Source: Staphylococcus microti (lineage in GTDB: Bacteria > Bacillota > Bacilli > Staphylococcales > Staphylococcaceae). From it: a DNA stretch of 64,000 nt. Shown piece after piece: positions 8,817 to 19,216 of this stretch; position 1 is the first letter of the stretch, and each line of letters begins with the position of its first letter. A model generated the notes under the pieces. That model saw only the letters and a list, made by a program, of their open reading frames with translations. It was not told the origin of the DNA and did no database searches. A program made the translations under genes and the position numbers. The stretch lies in the NCBI RefSeq assembly GCF_000934465.1, contig NZ_JXWY01000042.1, positions 1 through 64,000 on the forward strand, read 5' to 3'.

Positions 8817-9371
8817 ATGCAAGATTTAAGATTTAGAAGAATAGAAGAAAATTTAAGGGATGCCCTATTAACACTATTAAGGAAAAAAGACTTTCATAAA
8901 ATTACTGTGACCGATATATGTCGAACAGCAAAATGTTCTAGAAACGCATTTTATTTACACTATGAAAGTAAAGAAAATCTGTATAATGCCATTCTTATGG
9001 ATATTATCTTAGATATAGAAGATAGTTGCCGCCCTGTTGTTGAGAAGCTTTCCGACATTGGTGTCACAGAATCTAAAGAATATTTAACTAATATCTTGAA
9101 TACTGTCGAAAAACATCGACCGATTTTATCTCAACTACTAGAAAACAAACAAGTAGATTTTTCTAACAATTTGAAGAATAGCATGGTCCAAGCTATGCGT
9201 ACCAATTCTGAAAAAATGAATTCTGACGTTGATTCAGGCTACATATATTATATTGCTAGTGGCATTGTAGGTTTTATAGAATATTGGATCATCCATACCG
9301 ACTACACATTAGAAGAAGCAAAAGAAAAACTTTTTCAAATCACCTTTCAAAATTCTTATTATAATTCGTGA
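8817..9371 (+). CDS. TetR/AcrR-family regulator
   Basis: 184 residues from ATG 8817 behind AAAGGAGTTTTGTATC. The N-terminal 60 residues form the TetR DNA-binding domain: LLTLLRKKDFHKITVTDIC, then the recognition helix around KCSRNAFYLHYESKENLY. The rest is an all-helical ligand domain resembling the TetR_C_33/DhaS-like group. Being divergent from the monooxygenase gene, it is the likely repressor of that gene and of itself. The ligand is unknown. Confidence 0.85.
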   Translation: MQDLRFRRIEENLRDALLTLLRKKDFHKITVTDICRTAKCSRNAFYLHYESKENLYNAILMDIILDIEDSCRPVVEKLSDIGVTESKEYLTNILNTVEKHRPILSQLLENKQVDFSNNLKNSMVQAMRTNSEKMNSDVDSGYIYYIASGIVGFIEYWIIHTDYTLEEAKEKLFQITFQNSYYNS

Positions 9372-9770
9372 ACTTGTTCAATATTATGCTTGTTTCCCTA
9401 TCAAAAGTAAGTTCCGAACAGTCATTCTAGGAATCGTAGGAAATAGAATGAGGCATAGTGAAAATTTATAAACGGTAGTATTTTAAAGTGACATAGAGAT
9501 GCACTGCGTGGCTGAATAAATTGATTTCAGTAAAGTAAGCAAACTTTTTAACTTTATAACAGCAAAAAAAATCCCCTACCATCTCAGTAAAGGAAATTTG
9601 TACGTTCATACAATACATTTTATCTCTACTACGATGGTAATGAATTGCATTTAGACGCAATTATTGATGAAATTGTGGAAAGTATTTTACTCTTGAATTA
9701 TAATCGCTGAAATCAAATATACTAATCTAGATAATTATATACCGTTTACTCCTTAAGCTTTCTTATATTT
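9372..9770. other. 399-bp gap with decayed coding sequence
   Basis: No intact gene seen. On the plus strand 9591-9710 is open in one frame and ends FYLYYDGNELHLDAIIDEI...NYNR then TGA, without a start codon; this reads like a gene tail. On the minus strand a 64-codon frame (9466-9660) lacks a ribosome site and is probably chance. Confidence 0.3.
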
Positions 9771-10493
9771 TTATTGCGTTAAAAACTGTTGTAATATCTC
9801 AAAAGTTTCATCCTTTGAAAACAAAATATCTTTATTTTCAGGTATTGATTGAATATCATTGGATAATAACTCGATAAATTCTTGCATATCCAATTTAATC
9901 GTTTCAGATACGTTTAAATTAGATAACATATCATCTTCAAAAAGCAATGCAGTTAATCTTGTAATATCATTCAAATGCTTTTTGATTTTCTTACTCAAAC
10001 CGCGTTCTCCATTTTTAGCACGTTTAGACATATCAAGCCATGCCTTTGCTTTGAACACAATAAGTCCACGATTACTTAATACAGAATAACCGTTAATAAC
10101 TTTGCGTTCATGTACTAACAATTGATAATAACCCTCATCTAGTAATAAAGCTGAAAGACTAGCATATTCATCAAAATGCACTGGCGTTTCTCTACTGACT
10201 TTTTTCAATGGATATTCAGGAAGCTTACTAAAAAGTTCTATCATTTCTGGGAAACCAGGCTTTTTAGTTGTAAATCGAAATAGTTGTGTTTTATTACCTT
10301 TTCTACTCTCAGTGTACTCCCCTTGCTCCAAAAACTTAGTCAAAGTATCATAAAATGCTTTGTTTTTTAATTCATCCATAATGACCATATCATAATCTTT
10401 AGTTGTACGACTTTCAAAACCTTGTGCATCTAAAATAATAGATGTTGCTGTTCCGCCAATCAGTACATAATAATCGCTATAATCTTGAAACAT
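9771..10493 (-). CDS. AbiEii-like nucleotidyltransferase toxin, 5' end apparently frameshifted
   Basis: The 240-residue open frame carries the motifs of the AbiEii/DUF1814 nucleotidyltransferases: LIGGTATSIIL, RTTKDYDMVI (the D-x-D metal site), and downstream KAKAWLDMSKR with KKHLNDITRL. These are toxins of type IV toxin-antitoxin or phage-abortive systems that modify RNA. ATG 10493 has no good ribosome site. A better start, ATG 10527 behind AGGAGGAAACA inside the upstream gene, reads MPANLKPIFS then stops; with one T fewer in the T6 run at 10500-10505 it becomes MPANLKPIFREMFQDYSD and joins this frame. The gene is therefore slipped, mis-assembled or phase-variable. The core motifs lie downstream and are intact. 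Confidence 0.75.
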   Translation of the reverse strand: MFQDYSDYYVLIGGTATSIILDAQGFESRTTKDYDMVIMDELKNKAFYDTLTKFLEQGEYTESRKGNKTQLFRFTTKKPGFPEMIELFSKLPEYPLKKVSRETPVHFDEYASLSALLLDEGYYQLLVHERKVINGYSVLSNRGLIVFKAKAWLDMSKRAKNGERGLSKKIKKHLNDITRLTALLFEDDMLSNLNVSETIKLDMQEFIELLSNDIQSIPENKDILFSKDETFEILQQFLTQ

Positions 10494-10516
10494 TTCACGA
10501 AAAAATAGGCTTTAGA

Positions 10517-11530
10517 TTAGCTGGCATTGTTTCCTCCTAAATAATCAATAATTTTCTGATTTAGGATTTCTATCTCTTCCTCAATTCTTGGATCATCGTC
10601 ATCTTTTAAAGTTAAATATAAAGAAATTGGGTCAACCATCATTTCATTATTTTCTTGGTGCCATATGGACCAAACTGTCTGTTCATATTCAAAAGGTATC
10701 GGCTCATATACCCATATTTCTATTCTATGACCTTCAAACACATTTTTTTCTAGTTCTTTTTCAATTGTTTTGTATTCTTTTTTAGACAAAGCATAATTTC
10801 CACGTTGTTTTGTATGAGATAACATACCTAAATATGATAGTGCTTTTAAATATGAAGTCTTAAAAGTTACTTCTCTTCTAAACTTTTGATAATCGTCATC
10901 ACTAATAATAGTTACTTCTTTTACTGGGTTTTTCAAAAATGGTATAGCTTCTTGAAAAATGTTCTCTTTCGGTTTCAAAAATTGATATGATTGATGTTTA
11001 TTTGTCAGCCAGCCTCTGTTCTTTAAAACTTTAAAAGTTCGATACAAACTAGGAATTGCTAGATTTGTCACTTGGCTTATCTTCTCCATATCAATCACAG
11101 TGCTAGAACTATGCAACAATAAGGCAATTAATACGCGTTGTTCTGTTGAGGTAAGTAATTGGTTTAAAGATGGAAGATTCTTACTTGAAGAAAAGAGAAA
11201 TCCTAATTGTGGGATATACGCATTTTCTTGAAAGTCGAGATAAGGAACACCAATCTGCATGAGTTTCTTTTTATTCGTATCTGATAACTGGCTAAACACT
11301 AATATAATATCTTTGTTCACTTGTTTTTCAATCGCTTGAGCCTGCTTAACAAAATTCTCTAAACTCCCACTTCTCTTCTCTTTTATTAGTAGAAATGATT
11401 TCTCCATAATATTTAATGTTGCATACTCATAACGTTTTTGAAAGATAATTGGCAAACTTAGCGTTGTAGATTGAACCTTGACTTCAAAATGAAAAGCCTG
11501 AAATACTTTCTTTATTTTCGTAACTTCCAT
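10517..11530 (-). CDS. AbiEi-like winged-helix partner (antitoxin/repressor)
   Basis: 337 residues from ATG 11530 behind AGAGGGAGCGCA; the in-frame ATG at 11551 has no ribosome site. Residues about 120-185 (LLTSTEQRVLIALLLHSSS, then SQVTNLAIPSLYRTFKVLKNR) are a winged-helix DNA-binding segment. The gene lies just upstream of, and overlaps the proper start of, the AbiEii-like toxin gene, the arrangement of AbiE-type pairs, in which AbiEi represses the operon and neutralises the toxin. It is longer than typical AbiEi and its winged helix is central rather than N-terminal, so family membership is inferred from context. Palindromic TATCA/TGATA sites precede it. Confidence 0.6.
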   Translation of the reverse strand: MEVTKIKKVFQAFHFEVKVQSTTLSLPIIFQKRYEYATLNIMEKSFLLIKEKRSGSLENFVKQAQAIEKQVNKDIILVFSQLSDTNKKKLMQIGVPYLDFQENAYIPQLGFLFSSSKNLPSLNQLLTSTEQRVLIALLLHSSSTVIDMEKISQVTNLAIPSLYRTFKVLKNRGWLTNKHQSYQFLKPKENIFQEAIPFLKNPVKEVTIISDDDYQKFRREVTFKTSYLKALSYLGMLSHTKQRGNYALSKKEYKTIEKELEKNVFEGHRIEIWVYEPIPFEYEQTVWSIWHQENNEMMVDPISLYLTLKDDDDPRIEEEIEILNQKIIDYLGGNNAS

Positions 11531-11564
11531 TGCGCTCCCTCTTTTTATCAATATATTTGTATAT

Positions 11565-11581
11565 TATCAAAAATTTTGATA
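11565..11581. promoter_or_regulatory. Perfect palindrome, likely operator of the AbiE-like pair
   Basis: TATCAAAAATTTTGATA is a perfect 17-base dyad 34 bases upstream of the regulator start. Further half-sites of the same kind occur at 11545-11550 (TTATCA), 11596-11601 (TGATAA) and 11611-11616 (TGATAA). Several half-sites around a promoter fit cooperative autorepression by the winged-helix protein. Confidence 0.6.
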
Positions 11582-11658
11582 AAAATCAATTTTACTGATA
11601 AAAACGACAATGATAAACCTCTACAAGTATGTTCCCTCGAGTTAAACATCAAATCTAC

Positions 11659-12465
11659 TTAATATTCTGTCCATGAAAATAAAGTTGTCCCTTTATCCAA
11701 AGACTGAATCATGCGCATTTCTTCTGGCAATAATTTGAAGTCAAAAATATGACTATTTTCTTCTAAACGTTCGATATGTTTTGTTTTTGGAATGACTGCT
11801 ACCCCACGTTGTGTCATGAAACGCAATACAATTTGCGCAGGTGTCTTTTTATATTTATCTGCAAGTTGCACCAATACTGGTTCTTTTGCGATGTCGATTT
11901 TTCCTTGTCCTAATGGTGACCATGCTTGCATAACCGTTCCATGCGCTTTTAATTTTTGGTGTAATGCCCATTTTTGAAATTGTAAATGACACTCCACTTG
12001 ATTGACCATAGGTATTGGTTGTACATTTTGAATAAACTGTTCAAAACGTTTTTCATCATAGTTTGAAATGCCGATTGCTTTAACTTTTCCTTCGTCATAA
12101 GCTTCAACCAATGCTTCATACATCGCACAATCATGCGCATATGGTTCATGAACAAGCATCAGATCAATATATTCTAAATTTAAGTTATCTAGAGAACGCA
12201 CGATTCCTTCACATGCTTGTTGATAGCCATTACTACGACTATCTAATTTTGTCGTAATAAATAAATCATCTCGTTTTACTGATGTTTGGGCGATCGCTTG
12301 ACCTACTTCTTTTTCATTGTCATACATTTGAGCTGTATCAATAAGACGATAGCCTAATTGTAATGCTTCTGAAACAAGGGATGTGCATGTGTCGCCTCTT
12401 AGATTCCAAGTTCCTAGACCTAGAAGCGGCATACGTGCACCTGTATTTAATGTGATATATTCCAT
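11659..12465 (-). CDS. Aldo/keto reductase
   Basis: 268 residues from ATG 12465 behind AAGGAGAGCGATAAAA; the frame extends further upstream to 12582 but without a ribosome site. The catalytic set of the AKR superfamily is present: Asp and Tyr in DTAQMYDNE, Lys in FITTKLDS and His in MLVHEPYAHD. The C-terminal VIPKTKHIERLEEN is the NADPH-binding signature. It reduces carbonyl compounds in the cytosol; the closest characterised relatives are AKR5-type reductases of Gram-positive bacteria. The substrate cannot be told. It stands alone between accessory genes. Confidence 0.9.
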   Translation of the reverse strand: MEYITLNTGARMPLLGLGTWNLRGDTCTSLVSEALQLGYRLIDTAQMYDNEKEVGQAIAQTSVKRDDLFITTKLDSRSNGYQQACEGIVRSLDNLNLEYIDLMLVHEPYAHDCAMYEALVEAYDEGKVKAIGISNYDEKRFEQFIQNVQPIPMVNQVECHLQFQKWALHQKLKAHGTVMQAWSPLGQGKIDIAKEPVLVQLADKYKKTPAQIVLRFMTQRGVAVIPKTKHIERLEENSHIFDFKLLPEEMRMIQSLDKGTTLFSWTEY

Positions 12466-12547
12466 TTTTATCGCTCTCCTTAGTCCATTAGTTATATAGA
12501 AAAAATCATCTGTAATCAAATTTCTTTTAATTCTATTTTGATCAATA

Positions 12548-13300
12548 TTATGAATTATTTCTATATCTTGCAGAAATATCAATTAATTGCTCTCCAACTA
12601 ATTTAATGAAATTATCAGTTTCTTTTTTAGTAATAACCCTTTCTTCAATAACTTCAGACACTGCTTGATAGTCATCTATATCCACTTTGTAATTCGTTCT
12701 ATTCGTTGGACTTTTGACAACATAAAAAGTTTTGGCAGTCTCATTTCCCCTGGTTAACATTTTTAAAATAATTTCTGATATTTCTAGAGAAAATTGAAAG
12801 GGAACAAAAACATCTTTTTTTCTTACCATAGGCAAAAATGATTTATCTTTATCAGCTACACATGTGTATAATTTCTCTCTATTATGCTCATTTAAATTCC
12901 CATTACTCATTTCGGGCAAATGATATCTTATGGCATCCATTGAAAAAATATTTGTATCTAGATTATGTTCAAACCTTTCTCCTCTTTTTGGCCACTCCCA
13001 GATGTTTTTTGCTTTTAAAACTGTGTCTATTTCAAAAACTGTGCTTTTTTTATCTACTCTTGCTACAAAAATAAAATATACTTCATTCTCTCTCTTTTCC
13101 ACTAGCCTACGTATATCACTAGACAACGCACTCTCTGAATGACAAAATGAATATAAAAATTCTGTTCCAAAAATATATGGGTCCTCATTCTTATTTAATT
13201 CCCTAAATCCATCAAAACTAATATTAAACACATTACCTTCAATCTCAACATTTTCTATTTTTTGACGAATAGGATGCCCAACAATGACATAATGAATCAT
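12548..13300 (-). CDS. Unrecognised 250-residue protein
   Basis: I do not recognise this family. The start is set at ATG 13300, nine bases after GGAG; an earlier ATG at 13315 has no site. It begins MIHYVIVGHPIRQKIEN, with mixed alpha/beta character, FIFVARVDKKSTVFEIDTVL in the middle, several Asn and Asp-rich turns, and a helical charged C-terminus. No signal peptide or membrane segment is seen. Its base composition is more AT-rich than the core genes. It lies 106 bases after the Fic gene in the same direction and might be co-transcribed. A role linked to Fic or to defence would be speculation. Confidence 0.6.
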   Translation of the reverse strand: MIHYVIVGHPIRQKIENVEIEGNVFNISFDGFRELNKNEDPYIFGTEFLYSFCHSESALSSDIRRLVEKRENEVYFIFVARVDKKSTVFEIDTVLKAKNIWEWPKRGERFEHNLDTNIFSMDAIRYHLPEMSNGNLNEHNREKLYTCVADKDKSFLPMVRKKDVFVPFQFSLEISEIILKMLTRGNETAKTFYVVKSPTNRTNYKVDIDDYQAVSEVIEERVITKKETDNFIKLVGEQLIDISARYRNNS

Positions 13301-13406
13301 AATATACCACTCCATCCAGTACTTAATATCGTTAAATTTATATTACTAGGTCTCATAAAAAAGAACTGTTAGAAATTTATTTATCAGTTTATAAAAACAT
13401 TAACTA

Positions 13407-14297
13407 CTACCCTAAAATATTTAAATACCTGTCCAACATTTTATTAATATACTTTGCAAATAAATCTTCCATAGCAGATAAAGTACCTTTTGAATGGTAA
13501 CTATCAAATGCCTCATAATAAGCAAGTCTATCTGTAAATTTAATGTCAATAGGAGGGTACCCCGCCTTCATTAACTCTAAATTCACCAAAAGTCTTCCTG
13601 TACGTCCATTGCCATCAATAAATGGATGAATACTTTCAAAGTCAATATGGAACCGTGCAATCTTAGTAATCAAGCTATCCATACTTTCTCTGTATTCTAT
13701 TAATAGTCGTTCCATTAAAGGCTGAATCATATACGGTTGAGCAGGTACATTAGCCGCGCCCATAATACGAACTGGTACTCTACGATAAATGCCGCGGTCA
13801 TGCTGTTTATCAGACAATACTAAGTAGTGAATATCTTTAATGACTTGCTCTGTCAAAGTTTGATTTTCAGAAACAAGTGTTCGAACATATTGAAATGCGT
13901 CACGATGCCCAATTGCCTCCATATGATCTTTCAATGGCTTTTGATCAATCGTTAAGCCGCGCAAAACCATATCTGTTTCGCGTAATGTTAAAGTATTGCC
14001 CTCAATAGCATTTGAATTATAAGTATATTCAACCATAAACTCTTCATTTAACCGCTCTAATTCTCCAGCTGTTAAGGGACGAAGAGTTGATAGTTTTTGA
14101 AATTTTTCTTCTATTATAGGTAAAAGGCTTTCTGTCTTTTTATATCTATTGTCTGATGGTTTCTGTGCATCCACAGGAATTTTCCACGCTCTTCCTTCTT
14201 TAATTGCTCCGGGAATTCTGCCTTCTTTACTCAATATTCTTATGCGTCTATCTGATATGCCCCAAAGTTCTGAAGCTTGTTTTACAGTCATATACAT
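13407..14297 (-). CDS. Fic-family AMPylase-type protein with N-terminal DNA-binding helix-turn-helix
   Basis: About 296 residues. The Fic active-site motif HPFIDGNGRTGR is intact, with the catalytic His, the acidic residue and the anion-binding Gly and Arg residues. An inhibitory helix motif SNAIEGN (S/T-x-x-x-E-G/N) lies N-terminal to the Fic core, as in class II Fic proteins, where its Glu blocks ATP. The first 55 residues (TVKQASELWGISDRRIRILSKE) form a MerR/excisionase-type helix-turn-helix, suggesting DNA binding or autoregulation. Several ATG codons follow GAGAGG (14303, 14300, 14297, 14291); 14297 has the best spacing. Likely transfers AMP to a protein target that is not known. Confidence 0.85.
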   Translation of the reverse strand: MYMTVKQASELWGISDRRIRILSKEGRIPGAIKEGRAWKIPVDAQKPSDNRYKKTESLLPIIEEKFQKLSTLRPLTAGELERLNEEFMVEYTYNSNAIEGNTLTLRETDMVLRGLTIDQKPLKDHMEAIGHRDAFQYVRTLVSENQTLTEQVIKDIHYLVLSDKQHDRGIYRRVPVRIMGAANVPAQPYMIQPLMERLLIEYRESMDSLITKIARFHIDFESIHPFIDGNGRTGRLLVNLELMKAGYPPIDIKFTDRLAYYEAFDSYHSKGTLSAMEDLFAKYINKMLDRYLNILG

Positions 14298-14445
14298 CAT
14301 CATACGCCTCTCTTTCAATACTTATTATACTAAAGTACGGAACAATAGGCATTTTTTCGGAAGAACATATTTGATTTAACGGAACAATAGAAGCTTTATC
14401 ATTTATACGTGCTATACTTTGAATTTACTTAGAATTATCATTAGA

Positions 14446-14619
14446 TTGGGGCTGGGACATAGGAAATTTTTTTAAATAAGTAAGCAAATATTTGTAAATG
14501 GCAGTAGGTGTCTGAAGTGAAAATGCGTTTTAAAAAACTTTTTTCACTTCTAGTCACCCTTGCCGGGGCGGGACGACGAAAGCTTTTGGTAAAAATAAGC
14601 TTTCTGTCCCGCTCCCAAC
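14446..14619. repeat. Staphylococcal-type intergenic repeat with nested inverted repeats
   Basis: The outer arms ttggggctgggaca (14446-14459) and tgtcccgctcccaa (14605-14618) are nearly complementary. Inside, gggacgacgaaagctt and aagctttctgtccc (about 14570-14608) form another hairpin. GGGACA/TGTCCC-rich elements of this style are scattered between genes in staphylococci. The gap 14298-14728 contains no gene apart from this element. Confidence 0.6.
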
Positions 14620-14728
14620 TGTATAACTTCAATAGGAACGTCGAAAATATTAAAAATACAAGGATTGTGTATAGCACAAAAATTCCGGCTTGTGATCCAA
14701 CGATATTCTAATTCACACGCTTTAACTT

Positions 14729-14780
14729 AGTTTATGCAGAAGTCGCCCACCTATAGAGGAGGGCGACTTTTGCATAAACT
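14729..14780. terminator. Long palindromic terminator after lacG
   Basis: Arms AGTTTATGCAGAAGTCGCCC and GGGCGACTTTTGCATAAACT pair over 20 bases with one mismatch around a 12-base loop, just after the lacG stop. The U-run is weak on both strands, but stem strength and position fit the end of the lac operon. Confidence 0.65.
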
Positions 14781-14788
14781 AATATTGT

Positions 14789-16225
<1,437 letters not shown>

Positions 16226-16261
16226 CTAAATTCTATTCTAATTTTGCTTTCTATGATCAAT

Positions 16262-17956
16262 TTAGTTATTTTCCATCTGTGCTTTTACAAATGCCAACGC
16301 ACCTTGTCCATCACGTGTTAAACGAATGTATTGGGCACCTTCTGTTTTTGCTAATTTAATACCCAGCTTATCTGTTTCAAGCTTCATATCGTCATAATTC
16401 GAAACAACCTGTGGCGCAAGAATGACTAATTGATATTGCGATAATATTTCACGGTGTGCACCATAACTACCTGCTGCCGCTTTCACTGGCGTTCCATATT
16501 CTTCAGCAGCCTTGTTCAATGCATTCGCTAATAGGCCGCTTGTACCACCGCCCGCACACAATACGAGTACATTTGTCTGTTCTGTGATTGCCTGTGATTC
16601 AAGTGTGTCGGCTTTTGCCAAAATAGCATCAGCTTTTTCTGTATTAAAATTTTCGGCAACTTTTTCTTTTAAAGCATTAGATGACTTGCCTGAACGTTCT
16701 TCTTCTAAGATTTGTTGGTCATATACTTTTAAAAATGGATAGTATATGAGTACATCTACTACGATTAATGTCACGGCTAGGATAATAGACCAAAAACCAA
16801 AACCTGTTCCCATAATAATGCCGATAGGACCTGGTGTTGTCCACGGTAGATTGACACTGAAGCTATTCATACCAAGAATATCTACAAATGCTTTGAATAT
16901 CCATACATTGACAATAGGTGCAGATACAAATGGAATGAAAAATATTGGATTTAATACGAGTGGTGCACCAAATAATATCGGCTCATTCACGCCGAAAAAT
17001 GTTGGTACGACTGATGCACGTCCAATTGCTTTATTACGTTTGGATTTCGTCAACCACATGAACATAAATGGAACAACGAGAGTGGCACCTGTTCCACCCA
17101 TCGTTACAATGAACATCTGTGTCCCAGATGTAATGATTTTATCTGCATGCGCACCTGATTGTAGAAGTTGGAAGTTTGTTTCTACATTGGCGTATGTGAT
17201 TGCGGCAATCGCTGGTTCAACAATGGATGGTCCGTGTATTCCGACAAACCAGAAAAAAGCAAATGCACCAAAAATGATCGTTATTCCAAGATAACCATCT
17301 GCTGCTGTAAACAAAGGTCCGAGTAACTTACCAATTGCTTCTGCTACACTTGTTCCTACAAAATAGCGTACGATGATATCTATTGCATATATCGTCAATA
17401 ATGATAACGTAAACGGTATTAAATCTTTAAACACTTGTGAAATATTAGGTGGAACTTCTTCAGGCATACGGATAGATACATTGTTTTTCACACATACATT
17501 GTATATATTAACAACGATGAACGCTGATACAAATGCTGCTAAAAGCCCTTTTGTTCCTAAAAAGCCACTTGAAAATCCATCTTCTAATGCATCCGACGCT
17601 AAAATTAAGAACCCTGTAATCGCTGCAAGCATCGTTGATAAATAGTTAATTTGATTGGTACTTTCTAAACGACGATTAAAAGAATCCGTTAGTGACTTAG
17701 CCGTTGTCCCTGCAACAAGCAAAGCGACGATGCCCATCGTATAGTTGTATGGTTTCATTAAAGCATCAACAACTTCTTGACCCCATTCATAGCCAAAAAT
17801 ATTTGGAACATACGTAATCAATAAAAAGAGACTCGAAAATAAAATAACAGGCATACTTGCGATAAAGCCATCGCGGATTGCACGTAAGTAAATATTACGT
17901 GATACCTTCTCAAAAAATGGTTTCCCTTTCTCAATTTGAGCAATTAAGCCATTCAT
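16262..17956 (-). CDS. lacE: Lactose-specific PTS EIICB component
   Basis: 564 residues. The N-terminal 420 or so residues form the membrane EIIC domain of the lactose/cellobiose PTS family with many hydrophobic segments and the substrate-site region [16 protein letters not shown]. The C-terminal 100 residues form EIIB with the phospho-cysteine motif [14 protein letters not shown]. It imports and phosphorylates lactose with LacF. Start ATG 17956 lies behind AAGAGGTGTGAAACA and overlaps the lacF stop by four bases. Confidence 0.95.
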   Translation of the reverse strand: MNGLIAQIEKGKPFFEKVSRNIYLRAIRDGFIASMPVILFSSLFLLITYVPNIFGYEWGQEVVDALMKPYNYTMGIVALLVAGTTAKSLTDSFNRRLESTNQINYLSTMLAAITGFLILASDALEDGFSSGFLGTKGLLAAFVSAFIVVNIYNVCVKNNVSIRMPEEVPPNISQVFKDLIPFTLSLLTIYAIDIIVRYFVGTSVAEAIGKLLGPLFTAADGYLGITIIFGAFAFFWFVGIHGPSIVEPAIAAITYANVETNFQLLQSGAHADKIITSGTQMFIVTMGGTGATLVVPFMFMWLTKSKRNKAIGRASVVPTFFGVNEPILFGAPLVLNPIFFIPFVSAPIVNVWIFKAFVDILGMNSFSVNLPWTTPGPIGIIMGTGFGFWSIILAVTLIVVDVLIYYPFLKVYDQQILEEERSGKSSNALKEKVAENFNTEKADAILAKADTLESQAITEQTNVLVLCAGGGTSGLLANALNKAAEEYGTPVKAAAGSYGAHREILSQYQLVILAPQVVSNYDDMKLETDKLGIKLAKTEGAQYIRLTRDGQGALAFVKAQMENN

Positions 17957-18273
17957 TGTTTCACACCTCTTTTATAAAGCTCAACCATATGCTTCATTAT
18001 GTCTTTTAAAAGTAATGTCGTCATCAAATGATCCTGACCATGCATTAATGTCACGCTATATGGCAAGTCTTCACCTGCTGCTTCTTGTTGCAATAAGCTT
18101 GTTTGTGCATTGTGTGCTTCAATTATGCTCATATTCGCTGATTCAATAAGTGCTTCAGCTTCTTCAAATGCTCCACGCTCTGCTGCTTTTAATGCCTCTA
18201 ACAATTTCGAACGTGCTTCTCCTGCATATGATACAATTTCAAAACCTAAAAGTGTAATTTCTTCTCTATTCAT
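17953..18273 (-). CDS. lacF: Lactose-specific PTS EIIA component
   Basis: 106 residues, the usual length of the trimeric EIIA-Lac family. The phosphorylated His lies in [11 protein letters not shown]. It passes phosphate from HPr to the EIIB domain of LacE. Start ATG 18273 has AAAAAGGAGAAATCAAC. It sits between lacT and lacE with a four-base overlap into lacE, so translation is coupled. Confidence 0.95.
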   Translation of the reverse strand: MNREEITLLGFEIVSYAGEARSKLLEALKAAERGAFEEAEALIESANMSIIEAHNAQTSLLQQEAAGEDLPYSVTLMHGQDHLMTTLLLKDIMKHMVELYKRGVKQ

Positions 18274-18291
18274 GTTGATTTCTCCTTTTTA

Positions 18292-19125
18292 TTAAAATAA
18301 ACGTTGCACATGTATTGCGATATAAAACTTCTCGCTTTCAGGTATAGGTACGTCTGTTTCTGAAGCGATAATGTCAGATATTTTTGTTCCGACTTCATAC
18401 GCTTTCGGATAGGCAACTTGAATGTGCTGAGCCATATCCATTAAAGTACTGTTATCCTGTGAACTATGTGCTAAATCATGCAGAAAATAAGTCAGATGAA
18501 TCATAAATCGGTCGTAAAAGTTACAATTTGACTCTGTGCGTCTAATGCCCAAACGTTCTAATTCGTCTTTAACTTTTGGCAAAACGCTCCTTGTTATATC
18601 TACACTCTGTTTTTTTTCAATTGGTGTTACCCCTTTGGCATTGATAAAATGTAATGCGATTCGCTCAATTTCATCATCAGGAAATGTAGACAGTAGTTTT
18701 TGTCGAAATATGTTCAAAGCCTCTTTCGCCATCGCATATTCTATACTGTATTCTTGTGAAAAATTCGGTAACTTACTATATTGATAAGTGTCTTCTAATA
18801 CCGCTTTATATGAACAGTGAATATGGTCTGTTAACGTTACATATAAATACTCTTGAACTGGATACGCATACTTTTCAGTTAACATTTCAATTACATCATA
18901 TGTAACAGTAATAAAATCAAGTGGCACATCTTTTAATAACGACATAAAGTTCTCCCTAGATGCGGCACTTTTGAGTGAAAAAACTTTTTCAACCTTGTCT
19001 TTGACGATTAAGTCACCTTTACGTTTTTGAAACGTTATGCCGAGTCCCATCACAACAAATTGCTGATCATACGCATCTTTTACAAGTGCGACGTTATTAT
19101 TGAGTGCTTGTAAAACACGATACAT
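18292..19125 (-). CDS. lacT: BglG/LicT-family transcriptional antiterminator of the lac operon
   Basis: 277 residues. An N-terminal CAT RNA-binding domain (MYRVLQALNNNVALVKD...VVMGLGITFQKRKGD, residues 1-55) is followed by two PRD domains with conserved His residues (LTDHIH near residue 105; ALHFIN and IHLTYFLHDL further on). Such proteins bind a RAT hairpin in nascent mRNA and block a terminator when phosphorylated by HPr and not by the cognate EII. A matching RAT/terminator lies in its leader. In Lactobacillus casei lac is organised as lacTEGF under the same control, whereas S. aureus lac uses the LacR repressor; the name is by that analogy. Confidence 0.9.
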   Translation of the reverse strand: MYRVLQALNNNVALVKDAYDQQFVVMGLGITFQKRKGDLIVKDKVEKVFSLKSAASRENFMSLLKDVPLDFITVTYDVIEMLTEKYAYPVQEYLYVTLTDHIHCSYKAVLEDTYQYSKLPNFSQEYSIEYAMAKEALNIFRQKLLSTFPDDEIERIALHFINAKGVTPIEKKQSVDITRSVLPKVKDELERLGIRRTESNCNFYDRFMIHLTYFLHDLAHSSQDNSTLMDMAQHIQVAYPKAYEVGTKISDIIASETDVPIPESEKFYIAIHVQRLF

Positions 19126-19157
19126 GTAATCCCTCCTTATCCTGTCGAATTATGGGT

Positions 19158-19216
19158 AAAAAAAAGAGACTACAAATAAACAAAGAGTCATCGCTCTTTC
19201 GTTCATCTGTAGTCTC
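19158..19216 (-). terminator. Leader terminator of the lac operon
   Basis: On the minus strand GAGACTAC... and ...GTAGTCTC (19209-19216 and 19166-19173) form a long stem with an inner AAAGAG/CTCTTT stem, followed by eight U residues (19158-19165). It lies between the promoter and the lacT ribosome site and shares GAGACT with the RAT, so RAT pairing and terminator formation exclude each other. Confidence 0.9.

Noticed and set aside
9466-9660. 64-codon minus-strand frame in the gap after the TetR gene
   Set aside because: No ribosome site, unlikely composition, and overlaps another remnant frame.
16746-17294. 182-codon plus-strand frame opposite lacE
   Set aside because: Antisense to a conserved EIIC domain; codon mirroring explains it and no ribosome site is present.
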